Below, piece after piece: positions 23,001-34,930 of a stretch of DNA of 64,000 nucleotides (its first letter is position 1; each line of letters starts with the position of its first letter). The translations under genes were made by a program, and so were the position numbers. Under the pieces are notes generated by a model. It saw only the letters and a program-made list of their open reading frames with translations. It had not been told where the DNA came from and searched no databases. Source of the DNA: Chalara sp. BL73 (taxonomy: Eukaryota; Ascomycota; Leotiomycetes; Helotiales); assembly GCA_918026815.1 (NCBI GenBank), contig CAKJVC010000006.1:930001-994000 (forward strand). The letters are read 5' to 3'.

Positions 23001-26000
23001 AGCATTATAGAGAGCCTTGAGCGCTTCTGTGATAGTCGTCCAGACATCTCTACCCCGTTGAAGGGTTGATAGAACTACCATCTGTGAACCCAATGTGGAC
23101 TTTACCATTCCGGCGACAGCTGGGTGTGGCCCTATCTCAACCGTGAATGTCTGATCAGTGATGATTTTGCTGCTGCGAGCAAACTGGAGTGCTCCAAACA
23201 TATTGACAGGCTCACGGCAATGACGTGAAAGATAGGTTGGTCCGAAAGCGCCTTCCTCCATGATGACATCTCCAAATAGGGGGCAAAGGACAGGAATTGA
23301 CGGCTTATGGAATTTCACCCCCATTGCTATTTGCTGGAAGTCCTGGAGGATGGGTTCAACCTGGGAGGAATGGAATGCATAAGGTATCTTGAGGAGTGTT
23401 GTTTTAAGCCCACTGCTCTCAAGCACCTTCTCCAAGGCTCTGATTTCATCCCTGGCCCCACTAAGAACAGTTTCTGTCGGCGAATTGATGCACGCAATTT
23501 CATAGTTCATGCCCTTGAGAGTTTGCGAGATCGCTTCCACGGAGGCTCTCACGAAAAGCATAGAATGTGTGTTCTGAGTACACCTTTCTTGGAGAAGCTC
23601 TGCTCGTTTCCCAACAAGATAGACGGTGTCTGAATCGGACAGGACGCCAGCAACATTCAATGCAGCATACTCACCGAGGCTATGGCCTACCACTGCATCA
23701 GGAGCGATACCCCATGACCTCCACATCTTGGCTAATGCCACCTGCATGCAGACGCTGGAGAGCTGAACGACAATCGGAGCGAAGTCGGCAATACTATCAT
23801 CATTACCAACCACCTCAAAAATCGGAATAATAGATGGAAAGCCTAGGCTTTGGCCTATTCGATCAAGGCGATGTATGTCGGCACGGAATTGCGAGATTGT
23901 CTGCAAAAGCTGTTTGCCCATTCCTGGGAACTGAGTGCCCTGGCCAGTAAACGTAAAAACAACTTTAGGAGCGGACTTAGCCCTCGTGATGCCCAACTGC
24001 TTATCAATTCCTGTCTTGAGCTGACTTAGGATGCCCTGTATAGATGACCCGCTGATCATAACGCGATGTTGGTGATGAACACGGCGTGCAGTTGTCGTGT
24101 ATGATAGCTGTCCCGCTGAAATCTCCCTGTTACGGTCAAGGAACTGAACCATCGAATTAAGGTTTCCTTTCAACGATGCGGCAGATTTTGCTGAGACTGC
24201 AACAATGTGACAAGACCGAGGATCTTCTTCCTGGTGGCTTGCAATCCTGAGAGGCGCATCCTCAAGAAGGATTGCTGAATTTCCCCCAGCGGCACTGAAA
24301 TTATTCAAAAACACTCTCCGCGTCTGAGATTTAGCATCAGCCCGCTTCCACGACACAGGTTGATCGGCGATCCGAACGTTGCGCTCCTCGAGATCAGTAG
24401 GAAACTTGTGGTTGATCTTGGTCTTTATCCCACAGTGTGGCGGAATAATTTCGTGTTGCATCATAAGCAGCACCTTAACCAGACTTGTCACGCCAGCTGC
24501 AGCTTCGCCGTGCCCAACATTAGCCTTCGCTGCTCCAAGATAAAGAACTTCGTCCTCGCGTCTGTAGCGTCGCCCAGTTTTTGGTGCGAAGGTATTTAGA
24601 ACGCTCTGCATCTCCCCAGCATCGCCTGCTTGAGTTCCAGTTCCATGCATCTCGACGTAGTTGATACTATAGGGGTCGATGCCTGACTCATTGAGAACCT
24701 TCCCAAAAATTTCTGCCTGTGCACCCGCATGAGGGCGTGTTATAGAAACCGCTTCGGCAGAATGATTAGTATGTGCCCCGAGTATCACCGCTTGGATAGG
24801 ATCGTTGTCGGTTAGAGCATCCTCTAGGCGCTTAAGAACTACACTGCCAACTCCCTCCCCTCGGCAGTATCCATCTGCTTCATCATCGAATGTCTTGCAA
24901 TTGCCAGTTCGAGAAAGAAAGTGCCCACGATCCAGACCGGCTGTGAAATCAGGGTTTGTAAGGATATTTGTTCCGCCAGCAATAGCCGTGTCAATATCTC
25001 CTTTCCACAACGAATTACAGGCTATGTTGATAGCGGCAAGACTAGAAGAACACGCAGTATCAACACTGAAACTGGGCCCGCTAAATTTAAAGAAATAATT
25101 CAGCCGACCAGGTATAAAAGCCCGATTTCCTCCGGGAATAAAATAAGTGTCGATGTTTTGCGCGCTATTAGTCTCCATCCAGTCGTTACTGGTCACTCCG
25201 TAGAATATCCCGACCCGGTCCTTTCGTGTCGAAGGGGTAGCATCAGGCACGATACCAGCCTGCTCTATCGCTTCATATCCAGTCATAAGAGCTATTCTCT
25301 GAGCGGGATCAACTTGAGGAGCTTCTCTTGGCGACATGGAGAAAAATCGAGCATCAAAGGCTGCAGGGTTATCCAGCCAGCAACCCCATGGAGTTGCGCT
25401 AGTGTTTTTCTTTTCCCCCGTTGGATCATAATGAGTCTTGACATCCCAATGTAAAGCAGGAACCTTTTTGTGTACATCAAGCCCTTTTTCGAGGATTCGC
25501 CAGAAGCTTTCATTATCAGGAGCATCTGGAAACCGTCCAGACATGCCAATAATGGCAATCTTTGATTTTTTTCCAGTTCCAATATGGCTTTCTTGGAGAA
25601 GACTAGAGATCAATCCATCTTGCGCCGGTGTAGGAGTTGGAAGTCCACTTAGCGACTCTTGTGATATTACCGAGTAGATGGTTTGTTCCGCTGTAGTTCC
25701 ATAGGGGATAACCTTGAAGGTAGGCGAGTTAATGTTTCGTAGGACATTAACGAGTGCCATTTTTATCAACTCCCAATTAATTGGCTCCAGAAGTATCTGC
25801 TCTAGTGAGGCTATCAACAGAGATCGATAGTCCGACGCCTCAACTGGCCGTTCCGAAACGCTTGAAACCACCGGGATTGCGGCCTTGTAACGACCGAAAG
25901 TCTGAACTGAAGTAGATCGTAAGATATCCTTAATGTCCTCTTGGCAAAATAGATGTGGGGCGTGATATGGCGCTTGAATGGAGATATTCTTCAGTTTTAT

Positions 26001-26796
26001 GCCAGAAAATTCTTCTGATGCACGCATCTGCGTAAGGACACTTGGTGGTCCACTTATCGTCAAACCGTGCAATCCATAAGCACTGATATAAGGTTGGCTA
26101 ACAAGGGGAAGTTTCTAACCATAGTTAGTTACAACAGTCTTTTCAAGGTCAGAAGGCTTCTTACACAGTGTTTTCGGAACGCATTTAGAGCATCGATAGC
26201 TGCAGCGCTTGAGGAGCCGCCGACAACCACGGACCACGAAGAAGATCCACTGTTAGAAGACTCGTGCCGATTTCGAACATCGAGGACACATAGCCCAGTC
26301 CGAAATGCTATTAGAACAGTCTGGATGGCGACTGGTAGCAAGTCTGAAACATTTCTACAAGAACTGATGGCAGCAGAAGTTAAGGTCCCGGTGCAAAGAC
26401 CAAGTGCACATGCTTCGCCGGGGAAAGGGTACGAATTGTCGATGTTGTCGTGATCTCTGACCTCATATTAATATTAACCTTTATTACGACCTGGGGAGAA
26501 ACTTACTTGATAAACGAGCCCAATTGGTATATGCAGGTCAATGCCATCTCAAAGGGTATTGGCAAGCTTTCATCGCGGTGGTTCCATGACAGAAGGTGAG
26601 CAATCCCAGAGAACCGAGGAAAGCTTTCTCGTGTACTAAAAGAGAGTTGACCGATTTCAGCCCGTATAGCATAGTCCACTCTTTCGAAGAAATGCCTTAA
26701 GACTGGACCATTGGCTGAATGCAGCAAATCTCGGAGCTTGGAATGGACATCATATGTTTGGTCACCAAACAAATAGATCTTGAATTGTTGAACCAT
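20010..26796 (-). CDS. Non-reducing polyketide synthase SAT-KS-AT-PT-ACP-ACP-TE
   Basis: Six exons (26796-26507, 26456-26165, 26114-22686, 22633-22427, 22376-21822, 21758-20010) give 2173 aa with all junctions in frame. Domains: SAT about 1-370 with GLCTG (Cys118) and YHAPH (His245); KS from about 379 with DTACSSS (Cys549), EMHGTGT (His684) and NVGHGE (His729); AT from about 910 with GHSLG (Ser1006); PT about 1290-1595 with catalytic His1327 (QGHVVNG) and Asp1514 (PAFIDGL); ACP1 Ser1692 and ACP2 Ser1802, both MGIDSLLS; TE with GGWSAGG (Ser2002). All catalytic residues are present. It builds and cyclises an unreduced aromatic polyketide; the TE probably releases it by Claisen cyclisation or hydrolysis. 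The starter unit, chain length and ring pattern cannot be fixed by eye. It is divergent from the SDR. Confidence 0.96.
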
Positions 26797-27382
26797 GTTG
26801 AGAGGGCAATTCAAGTTTGACACTCTGAAAAGTATCGAAGACAAACCTCACTCTGCTGCGCCTTCGAAAGGAGACGGACGTAAATGCATATATTATGCCA
26901 CATCGTATCATCAATCATTATCTCAAAATGTTTGCGACAATGAGTAGCGCCACTTCGGGGAAGTTTTCCAGAAGGGGCGGGTCGGGGTTTGCTGGAAGGG
27001 ACTGAGTGTTATTTCCAGTTAGTCAAATATTGGCGAACCGGGTAAGCATGAGCGATGTGGACCGTGCTGCTCAACCGACTCCCGAAAACGATCCAATAGG
27101 GAAACATCTTGCGTCCCTAGAGGCTGAGTTCTGGGATTACTAGTTAGTTACCAAACATTATTATAGGTATGCTCCATAGATGGCGTGTAATTCTCGCTGT
27201 TCCATTTGACGTTCTTTGAACCTTGGGGCCCGACGGAATTTGGTTTTTGGTTGGGTTCAAGGCAGGGAAATCAGGGTGCCGATGAGCTAGTAAATGTGAA
27301 ATCCGTATAAGTTATAAGAGACTAAGCCTCAGCCTCATTGAGAAAACTACCTAGAGCTTCTCCTACCTCCCTATACAGCAAG
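26797..27382. promoter_or_regulatory. Bidirectional promoter, PKS / SDR
   Basis: 586 bp between the divergent PKS and SDR starts, suggesting shared control. GC content is higher than flanking transposon DNA. I find no perfect TCG(N5)CGA site by eye. Confidence 0.6.
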
Positions 27383-28435
27383 ATGTCGTCTCTCCAGATA
27401 TCGAACTTGTTCAACGTGAACGGAATTGTTGCCGTTATTACTGGTGGCGGTACAGGTGCGCTTTACTTGCTTGTTTAGCTTGCAATACTGATCTGAAAAG
27501 GGATCGGGCTCATGATGGCCAAAGCCCTTGCGGCTAACGGCGCGGCCAAAGTCTATATTATCGGGAGGAGAGAAGATAAACTCAAACAGGCCGCTTTATC
27601 TCATCCAGAGTATGTGATGCTCTCTGTGAAGCCCGACCAGAGGAGATTTTCCCTATACAAGCGAATGGCTCTTAATATCTGGATAGTATTATTATTCCAC
27701 TGAAAGGCGATGTAACCTCTAAGGATGACCTGAAAAGAATGGCAGAATATGTAAAACAGCAAACTGGATATATCAATCTTCTCATAACAAATGCAGGAAT
27801 TACAGGCCCGGGACTTGAGGATCTTAAGCCCAGACATACATTATCTGACTTTGTCGCACACGCGTGGGCTTCACCGGAGGATGACGTTAATGCGGTATAC
27901 AATTTGAATTGCACCGCGTTATACTTCACTGTAATTGCTTTTTTGGAATTGCTTGATGAGGGAAACAAGAAAAAGACATACCTTCGAAGTCAAGTCGTCG
28001 CGACTGCGAGCACGGCCAGTTTTCTCAGGAATCCCAGAGCTGGATATGCTTACTTGAGCAGCAAAGCGGCTGTTATAAGTCTGGTCAAGAGTTTCTCAAC
28101 ATTTTGTATTCCGTGGAGTATACGATTCAATGCCATTGCAGCTGGGTGTCTGTGCCACCTCCCTCACGATTCTGCCACTTGGCTAATGAAGCTGTATAGT
28201 ATTCCCATCAGAGCTTGCAGCGCCTCTTTTCACTCCATTTAGAATCAACAAGAATATCCCGATTACGGAGGAGGGTGCATTTTCCAAAGCATATCAACCC
28301 GCGGAAAGAGCGGGCTCGAATGAAGATATGGCAGGAACGTTATTGTATATGGCTAGTCGCGCTGGATCTTTTCTTAATGGAAGCGTTGTGCTTGTTGATG
28401 GGGGAAAGCTGGCAACTATGCCAGCCACATACTAG
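27383..28435 (+). CDS. Short-chain dehydrogenase/reductase
   Basis: Four exons, 27383-27455, 27501-27609, 27687-28147 and 28200-28435, give 292 aa. Cofactor motif TGGGTGIG at residues 20-27, NAG motif (ITNAGITGPG), active-site Ser in TASTASF and the catalytic pair Tyr183-Lys187 (YLSSK) are all present, and the C-terminus SFLNGSVVLVDGGKL is classical SDR. Intron 3 uses a weak donor (GTCTGT), chosen because it alone restores the conserved AAGLFPSELAAPLF stretch. It would reduce a ketone or oxidise an alcohol on the polyketide with NAD(P)(H). Divergent from the PKS, so almost certainly a cluster member. It marks the right edge of the functional cluster. Confidence 0.9.
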
Positions 28436-29014
28436 TTCTCGCTTGGCATAAATTCAATACACCTGCATCGCATAGTTTTGTAAAATTTCAATTTTTGATT
28501 GGTTGGCTGAAAAGCTTGCTTTTCTCTGCTTGCGGATCAAAACATATTACGTGGTTTCGGCTCTTTTGGCTTTTTAACACAGTGGAACTAACGTTATATA
28601 CTGTTTTTATTGTAAACTTTTTCTATTATAATAAATACGTGCGTAAACTACTACCCCAAGCAATCGGCGTTTTTATGGCGTAAATATTTTTGGGCTGCCC
28701 CATCGAACCCCGATCAAGGGCTCCGCAAGGGCAAGTTCCGCTATGAATATTTTTTTATAAATACAAAATCTTTACAACGCCGTTTTACAGCTTTATAGTT
28801 TTACGGCGGCTCAATAAAATTGCGGAGCTTCAAAAAAGAGTAATAACAGCTAGTTTTTGTATGTCCGAGTTTATAACTGTCGGAATACCTACCACGTAGC
28901 TAAAGGCGTAGTAGCTATTGACTACGCTCTTGCTGGTGTAGTTCTGGTATTCGTTGATTTTTCTAAGCTACGGCCGATTGCTGGGTAAATATATAGGTGA
29001 TAGAAGACCCATAA

Positions 29015-29041
29015 TTCCCGCGATCCGGTGGATCGCGGGAA
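29015..29041. repeat. Perfect 12-bp GC-rich inverted repeat
   Basis: Arms TTCCCGCGATCC and its exact complement flank GGT. It stands out in AT-rich surroundings and shares the TTCCCGCG half-site with the palindromes at 36951 and 41878. Confidence 0.8.
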
Positions 29042-29095
29042 GCTATGTACATGCATTCCAACAATAACGTTGCATTTTGCGTTAAATACTAAACT

Positions 29096-29331
29096 TGTAA
29101 TAACTCAGGGCGAACAGGGATCTCGATCCGTAGATCTCAGGTAGAAGGACTCAAAGGTATGAACGACTGTCAATTGTTATAACTAAAAGAACAAGCTACA
29201 GAAAGAAGAAGGGAAGGAAAGCGGTGCTTTACATACAGGAGACTGGCCAGGGGCCAGTGTAACCGAGGTCCTGTTGTATCGGGGGTAGAGCCCCAAGGAG
29301 CTCTAAGCGAGATAGGGCTACGGCCGTGACA
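29096..29331 (-). mobile_element. Solo LTR of a retrotransposon
   Basis: On the minus strand it begins TGTCACGGCCGTAGC and ends GAGTTATTACA, the TG...CA termini of LTRs, over 236 bp. It contains an internal hairpin (ACTGGCC-AGG-GGCCAGT, 29251-29267). No internal retroelement genes are adjacent, so it is a solo LTR. A clean target duplication could not be found, which lowers confidence. Confidence 0.5.
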
Positions 29332-30067
29332 ACTACATATTTTGCACTTTACAATCGGTGTGAGTTAATAGAGCATCTTGCCAGCCACCACAGATTCTAC
29401 CGCCAGGAAAAAACCTGTTTTAACAGTACTTGTTATTCTCGAAAATAAAGGGACATTTAGCTTCAGAGCACAAGCTTAAGGTGATGGCATATCAAGAAAG
29501 ACAGTTGTGAGAAAACTGTATATTTGCAAACTTATTTTGCTAGCCATGGGCATATTGGTTAGTTTGTAGTAGTACACGAGAACAAAAGCAAATAAAGGAC
29601 ACGGCTTTGAAAACATGCGAGCGTATATTAGATTATCCCAACCCGAGAGGAAGCCGTTTGTGATAACGTAGATTCTCTAAGTGTTTAATATCCTATCATT
29701 AGTAGTTAAAGCGAAACTTGCTTAACCAGGAAGGTAGGGAAGGTAAGCTAGTTGAAACTTAAGAAAGAACACACCAAAAATACTATGCGTGTTATGCATG
29801 TTTTTGGTCGATGTTTCTAACCGGCTTAGATATACCGCTGCCGCCCGACCTTTGGAGGGACCGATCTTATGCACCCTACGTCGGTCAGCGGCAGTAAAAT
29901 CGCATTTGCCTCGGCACGCCTTTTCTCTTTCATTTGAGGAACCCAAAAGTTGGCGCGGTTGATGTGCAATTTCGTGAGCCGCGGCAAAGTTTACCTCATT
30001 AGAGAGGAACAGAGAAATACCTTTAAAGATTTCTTTAATCATCACCATATATTACTAATTGCAAATC

Positions 30068-31879
30068 ATGAGTCGAAATCTTCAACAGAGAGCCTCAGAA
30101 GATCAGCCAGGGTCGTGGGGTAACCTCCCTCGAAAAATACAGCTTTGCATCCTGGCGTTCTGTCGTGCGTATGATTACATGCAAGTTGCTTCATTTCAGA
30201 CGGTGTGTTACTACCAGCTGAAATCTTTTGACCCGTCATTGTCGGAACAGAAGCTCTCATGGCAGAGTGGGGTTGCATTAGGGAGTTTCTCAAGAGCCCA
30301 AACATTTACGTCAATAGTATGGGGCCGAATTGCTGATTCGGAGTGGTGCGGACGGAAAATGGTTTTACTCATCGGTCTGTTTAGAACAGGATTATCCTGT
30401 ATTGGACTTGCATTCTCGAAGAGCTTTCTGACGGTGGTCGCTTTTCGGTTTCTCGCTGGCGCATCACACGTTACTATTGGGACTATGTATAGGAATCTCC
30501 CTCTATCAATTGGCCAAGCTAATTAGGTTTTAGTCGAACCATGATCTCGGAAAACATGCAGGAAAAAAAGTCGGTCATTCAACCCATTCTGTCAGTCACA
30601 TGTAAGGCCTACTTTCAATATCAGACATCAGGCACGGGCTTTCCTACTCCTTCCAGCTGGTGTTATGATTGCGAGTATCGTAGGGCCAGGCAAGTGCAAT
30701 CTAAGACTTGAAACCCTCTATCTGAAAGCTTATAAGCCTTATTCTTCAGTTTGCGGTAGTTGGTTAGTAGATCCACCTGTGACGCACCCTTCTGTGCTGG
30801 GAATAGATTCAGTGCTCGGTAGCGTTAAGGGTGTTAAATGGATAAAGAGCTTCCCTTATGCACCACCGGCCCTTCTGAGTGCGTTTTCTATGCTATTTAT
30901 TGGATTAGTGGTTTTATTTATGGTCAAGGAGGTATTTCGAACTGGCTGGTCGATGCGATAAGACACGCTGATATGGAATAGACTTTAGAGAGTCGGAAGG
31001 GTCGTCCTGACCTAGGACTTCAACTTCTTTCGCTTCTGAAAAGCAAAGCACGTGGCTCAGATGCCGGTTCACATCAATATTGTTCTCCGCTTCTTATGCA
31101 TGAGATCACAAGTAAAGATACCGATATAACCATGGATAAAACGATGTCTCAAGCGGAAAATTTAGAAAGAAACGGATCCAATTTTCGTGGAATATGGACA
31201 TTTAATATCGTTGCCACGTTACTTGCTCAAGCAATCTTCGATTTTCACATGGGGTAAGATCATAACTCTCTGCTTAATGAACAAAGCTCTTACTCTCACT
31301 CAGTGCTTTTGACAGCTTGTTGCCTGTCTTCCTCTCGGCATCTAGGTCCTCCACCAATCAGCATCTTCTATTCGTGTTTAACGGTGGGCTTGGCATGGAA
31401 CAACGGAGCGTAGGCCTGGCTCTCACGATTCTGGGATTTACTAGACTTGTTCTCCAATTTATTTTTATCTGTCAGTCAACGGCCGTCTCGGCAACGTCCA
31501 GTGCTTTCGCATCTTCTCCATCCTCTTCCCGGTTGCCTACTGCCTCGCACCATTTTTAGTAGTCACACCATCGAATAGCTCCATTACAGTATGGTGCTCC
31601 ATCGCCCTGATACTGATAATCCATAATACAGGGCGCATTTTCGTGCTACCAGCAACGATTGCGCTGCTCAACAATTGTGCGTCTGATCCATCAGTCCTTG
31701 GTACGATCCACCGAATTGGATAAACAACTACAGCACTCTTTCGGACCCTTGGGCCAGTGTATGCCGGATACACGTTTGGTGCAAGCCTTGAGCACGGTAC
31801 TGTCGGTGCTGTGTGGTGGGCCAGCAATTATTACAATTTTTGGATGTGTTGCTTCACTATTTATATGGGAAAGACATAG
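30068..31879 (+). pseudogene. MFS transporter pseudogene
   Basis: The N-terminal exon (30068-30486) encodes TM1-TM4 of a fungal MFS multidrug-type transporter, with motif A as WGRIADSEWCGRKMV and FRFLAGASHVTIGT. Translation then follows recognisable introns: 30487-30533, one near 30570-30632, a GC-AG type intron (GCAAGT donor near 30690), one from about 30930, and one after FDFHMG near 31254. The C-terminal half is RIFSILFPVAYCLAPFL, then SDPSVLGTIH, then RTLGPVYAGYTFGASLEHG. It is broken by a one-base frameshift near 31,475 and by TAA at 31721-31723, where the family would have a Gln codon (CAA to TAA, a RIP-type change). Residual frame ends at 31,879. It was probably once the transporter of the neighbouring dead cluster. 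Confidence 0.75.
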
Positions 31880-32774
31880 TGGCTTCCATCACGCGCCTTT
31901 CGCGTCCATGACACGAAAAGGCACTACTTTGGGAGGTTTCAAAACGAACTAGAAGAGTAGGAGCAAATCTAGATTAGGGTGTCTTTGAACAGTGGGTTTA
32001 ATCAGATCAAATGCGAAATTAAATACATGTAAGAGACCTCTAAGAATTGAGTATCCTTTTCTCTTCTAGGTCTATCCCTTCTTCTCACTCACATACATCG
32101 GTGAAGGCTCCTTGATGATGCATCGCCAGAGTCACAAGAGCTGCACAGGATTCTGTGCCACTTGCAAGGATGGGGGATCGGCTAGCCTACATATGGAAAG
32201 CGAATAGCGAAACAGTATCATTAGATAGCACGTACAAAGTTTTCGCCTTCGGAGGTGAATTGTAGGGAATGCACAGCTACCTTACCAGAATACTAGATTA
32301 TACGAGTTGAGCAAAACTATTGGTTCTTCGGAGCAATCTCAGTCACACAAACTAGTGCTTGCTGAACAAGGTAGTCAGATATACGGGGAGTGAACCTCTC
32401 ATTGGCTGACATAAATCTTACCATACTTACCATACTCTTACCTGGTTTCAAAGCATTTCCCAATAATGCCGCTGCGCACCGATGACGAAAGATTAGACCG
32501 AGAACAATTTATCATGTGTCTCTCAAGCGTCCTGAGTCGTGGTGGCGCTACTACACCGATAGAAAATCAAAAAGTTATAGAGATTAGTATGTCTTATTAA
32601 GCCCTCAAGATTTCATGAAGACTTACTTATTTTCCTAAATTGTTGGCAAGTCTTTCCGTTGACCGAAATAAGTATACGTATCTGTGATTTTTTAAGAAGA
32701 CTAAGCTTAGAATGGCTACAAGTTATAAGTCTGAATGCCCTAGAGTGTATTTTACTAGCATCGAATTAAGCTCT
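31880..32774. other. Intergenic, nothing recognised
   Basis: About 900 bp AT-rich sequence with no gene, repeat or RNA recognised. Confidence 0.5.
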
Positions 32775-34849
32775 ATGGAAGCTGGTGCAGCGCTGAACAT
32801 TGCTCCGAGAGTAGCCGCACGAAGCATTCCTGGCTGTTGGACTTGTCGAGTCCGAAAGAAAAACGCGACGAGAATCGGCCTACCTGTTCTATATGGGTCT
32901 CTCTTTCACTAGAGTGCCATGGATATGGCGATAGACCTGTATGGATGGACAATGGACCATTACAAAAAGAGCAGGCTTTGAGGGTCAAGAGGATTGTCGG
33001 CCAAAACAATCTCAAAAGACGAAAGTGCCGCGCTTCACCTTTCCTAGGTATGGATAACGTATTGGAGAAATCGCCAGGAAGTTTAGCTGGCTCTTCTAAT
33101 TATTCATCATCGTAAGAACTTCCTCTTATAGTGTCTAGTCTTGATACGACGGTATCGGGAGACTGGAGTCAGCTTCACACTTGGAACACAGATTTGAATA
33201 TATGTGAGAAAGATATCTTGAACGCATTTCCTCAGGAAGGCCCTTTTAATACAGAATTGCTTTTCGACAATTGCGACTGGGACAACAGTATATGGATCGA
33301 AGACGGCTTGCTCGGGGGCCAAGATCCAATTCTTTCGGAAGCTTCTAGAGTTCATCAACATTTTGATATAATATTAACTCCAACACCAAATATGACCACT
33401 GTACAGAACAGTAAGGAATTGGATCATGTAGTGTTCCGAGAAGGAGCGCACCAAGGGGCTATTAGGGCGTCTGCAGCCGAATGGTCATCGAGTAGATACC
33501 CGACACCTATACAATCACTCAGCCCCAACAAAATCGTGAATGAATCTCCGATGTTTCCAAACTATCCAGAGGACTCAATTCTACGTAAAGATATAGAAGA
33601 TGATTTGTTGATGCACTATTTGGATGAAGTCTTCTATGTTCAATACCCCTTTTACAACTTTCCCAATAATCGGTCAAGAGGCTGGCTGTTCTCAACTATC
33701 AGGCATACCAGATCTGTATATCACGCAACGCTAGCTTTAAGTCAGCGCCATCTGCAATCAACAACGGAGATCTCCCTACGACCAAGACTACCCAATAAAA
33801 CGAATTACAATGACATGGCTCTCCGAGAGATGGAAGTCATCAAAGGTAAATCCAGCAGCTTGAGTGAAATGGCTAGCATTACCTATATATTGCAAATTTT
33901 GTTTCATGAGGTGCGTCTTTAATCTTCGTACTATCTGTAGCTGTTTGCTGGCGGCACAGGGGATTGGCAGCACCATCTTCTTGCAGCTGGTCCCTTGATA
34001 TCGCCACTTGTGCAGACATTAACGAAGTCCATTGAGCCAAGCTCGATAGGTCCAGGCTATAGATCCCAACAACACAGCAGCAACAACAGGAGAAAGGTAT
34101 GAGTCTAGGAGATGCTATGGAGGCTAAAGTTTTACTTGGTTATATCGTTTGACATTATTGCTTCTGCTTCTACCAGGTCGCCACTTTCCTTCAACATAGA
34201 CCACAAGCATATCCTAAATACAATCGAGATCAACTTGGAAAGCTTATTTGGATGCGAAAATCGGGTTATGGCACTTATCTTCGATATTGTCTATTTAGAT
34301 AACTGGAAGAAAGAAGCCGAAAAAACTCACAAGCTGAGTCTGGTAAAGCTTGTCAAACGCGGTGCCAAGATTGAGGAGAGTCTTCGACAAGAAATTATAG
34401 ATATAGAGAGTGGACACTCTTTAGAACCGAGCTTATTAGGAAGTCATAACAGTACTTTATCGGCAGCCCAGATTGAGATTACTAATATCTTTGCACTCTC
34501 AGCACTGACTTATCTCCACGTTGTTATTTCCGGTGCTCATCCAGAGCTGCCAGAGATTGTAGAAAGTATCTCGAAAACGATCGACGCTTTCAACGGCCTA
34601 ACAGAACCAAGGCTATTACGGAATCTTGTTTGGCCGTTTTGTGTCACTGGGTGCTTAGCTGCAGAAGGGCAACAAGGCTTCTTTCGCGAGCTCATTTCTA
34701 AAGCCGAAATCACTGTTTTTACCCTCAGAACATGCTTACAGGCTTTTAAGATTATAGAAGAATGTTGGGAGATGTGGAAGACTCCTTTATATAACTGTGA
34801 TTGGTCTTTTATTATGAATAGGCGGGGCTGCAATGTTCTTCTTATTTAG
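32775..34849 (+). pseudogene. Zn2Cys6 transcription factor pseudogene, paralogue of the next gene
   Basis: The protein begins MEAGAALNIAPRV and reaches GCWTCRVRKK. The frame then shifts by one base in an A-run near 32,860. The continuing frame (RDENRPTCSIWVSLSLECHG) shows that zinc-ligand Cys3 has become Arg and Cys5 has become Trp. Later exons (about 33,131-33,910 and 34,112-34,849) encode the fungal-specific regulator middle domain and end LVWPFCVTGCLAAEGQQGFF. That ending closely matches LAWPFCVTGCLAEEGQQVVF of the convergent regulator at 34931-36841. With a frameshift and two lost ligands it cannot bind DNA normally. The two genes arose by an inverted duplication. Confidence 0.8.
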
Positions 34850-34930
34850 GCGAAAATTATTCAAATATCAACCGAGGCCTACACTTTGTCAGCCAACGCG
34901 TTCTCTTCCACGCAGACTCTTTACTGCTGC

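Larger units (their letters stand above)
28436..30067. other. Intergenic, transposon debris
   Basis: About 1.6 kb without a gene. It contains a perfect GC-rich hairpin (29015-29041) and a solo LTR (29096-29331); the rest is AT-rich with no open frame that looks real. Confidence 0.6.

Noticed and set aside
26797..27382. AflR-type TCG(N5)CGA sites in the PKS/SDR promoter
   Set aside because: Read by eye on both strands; no perfect match found, so no site is claimed.
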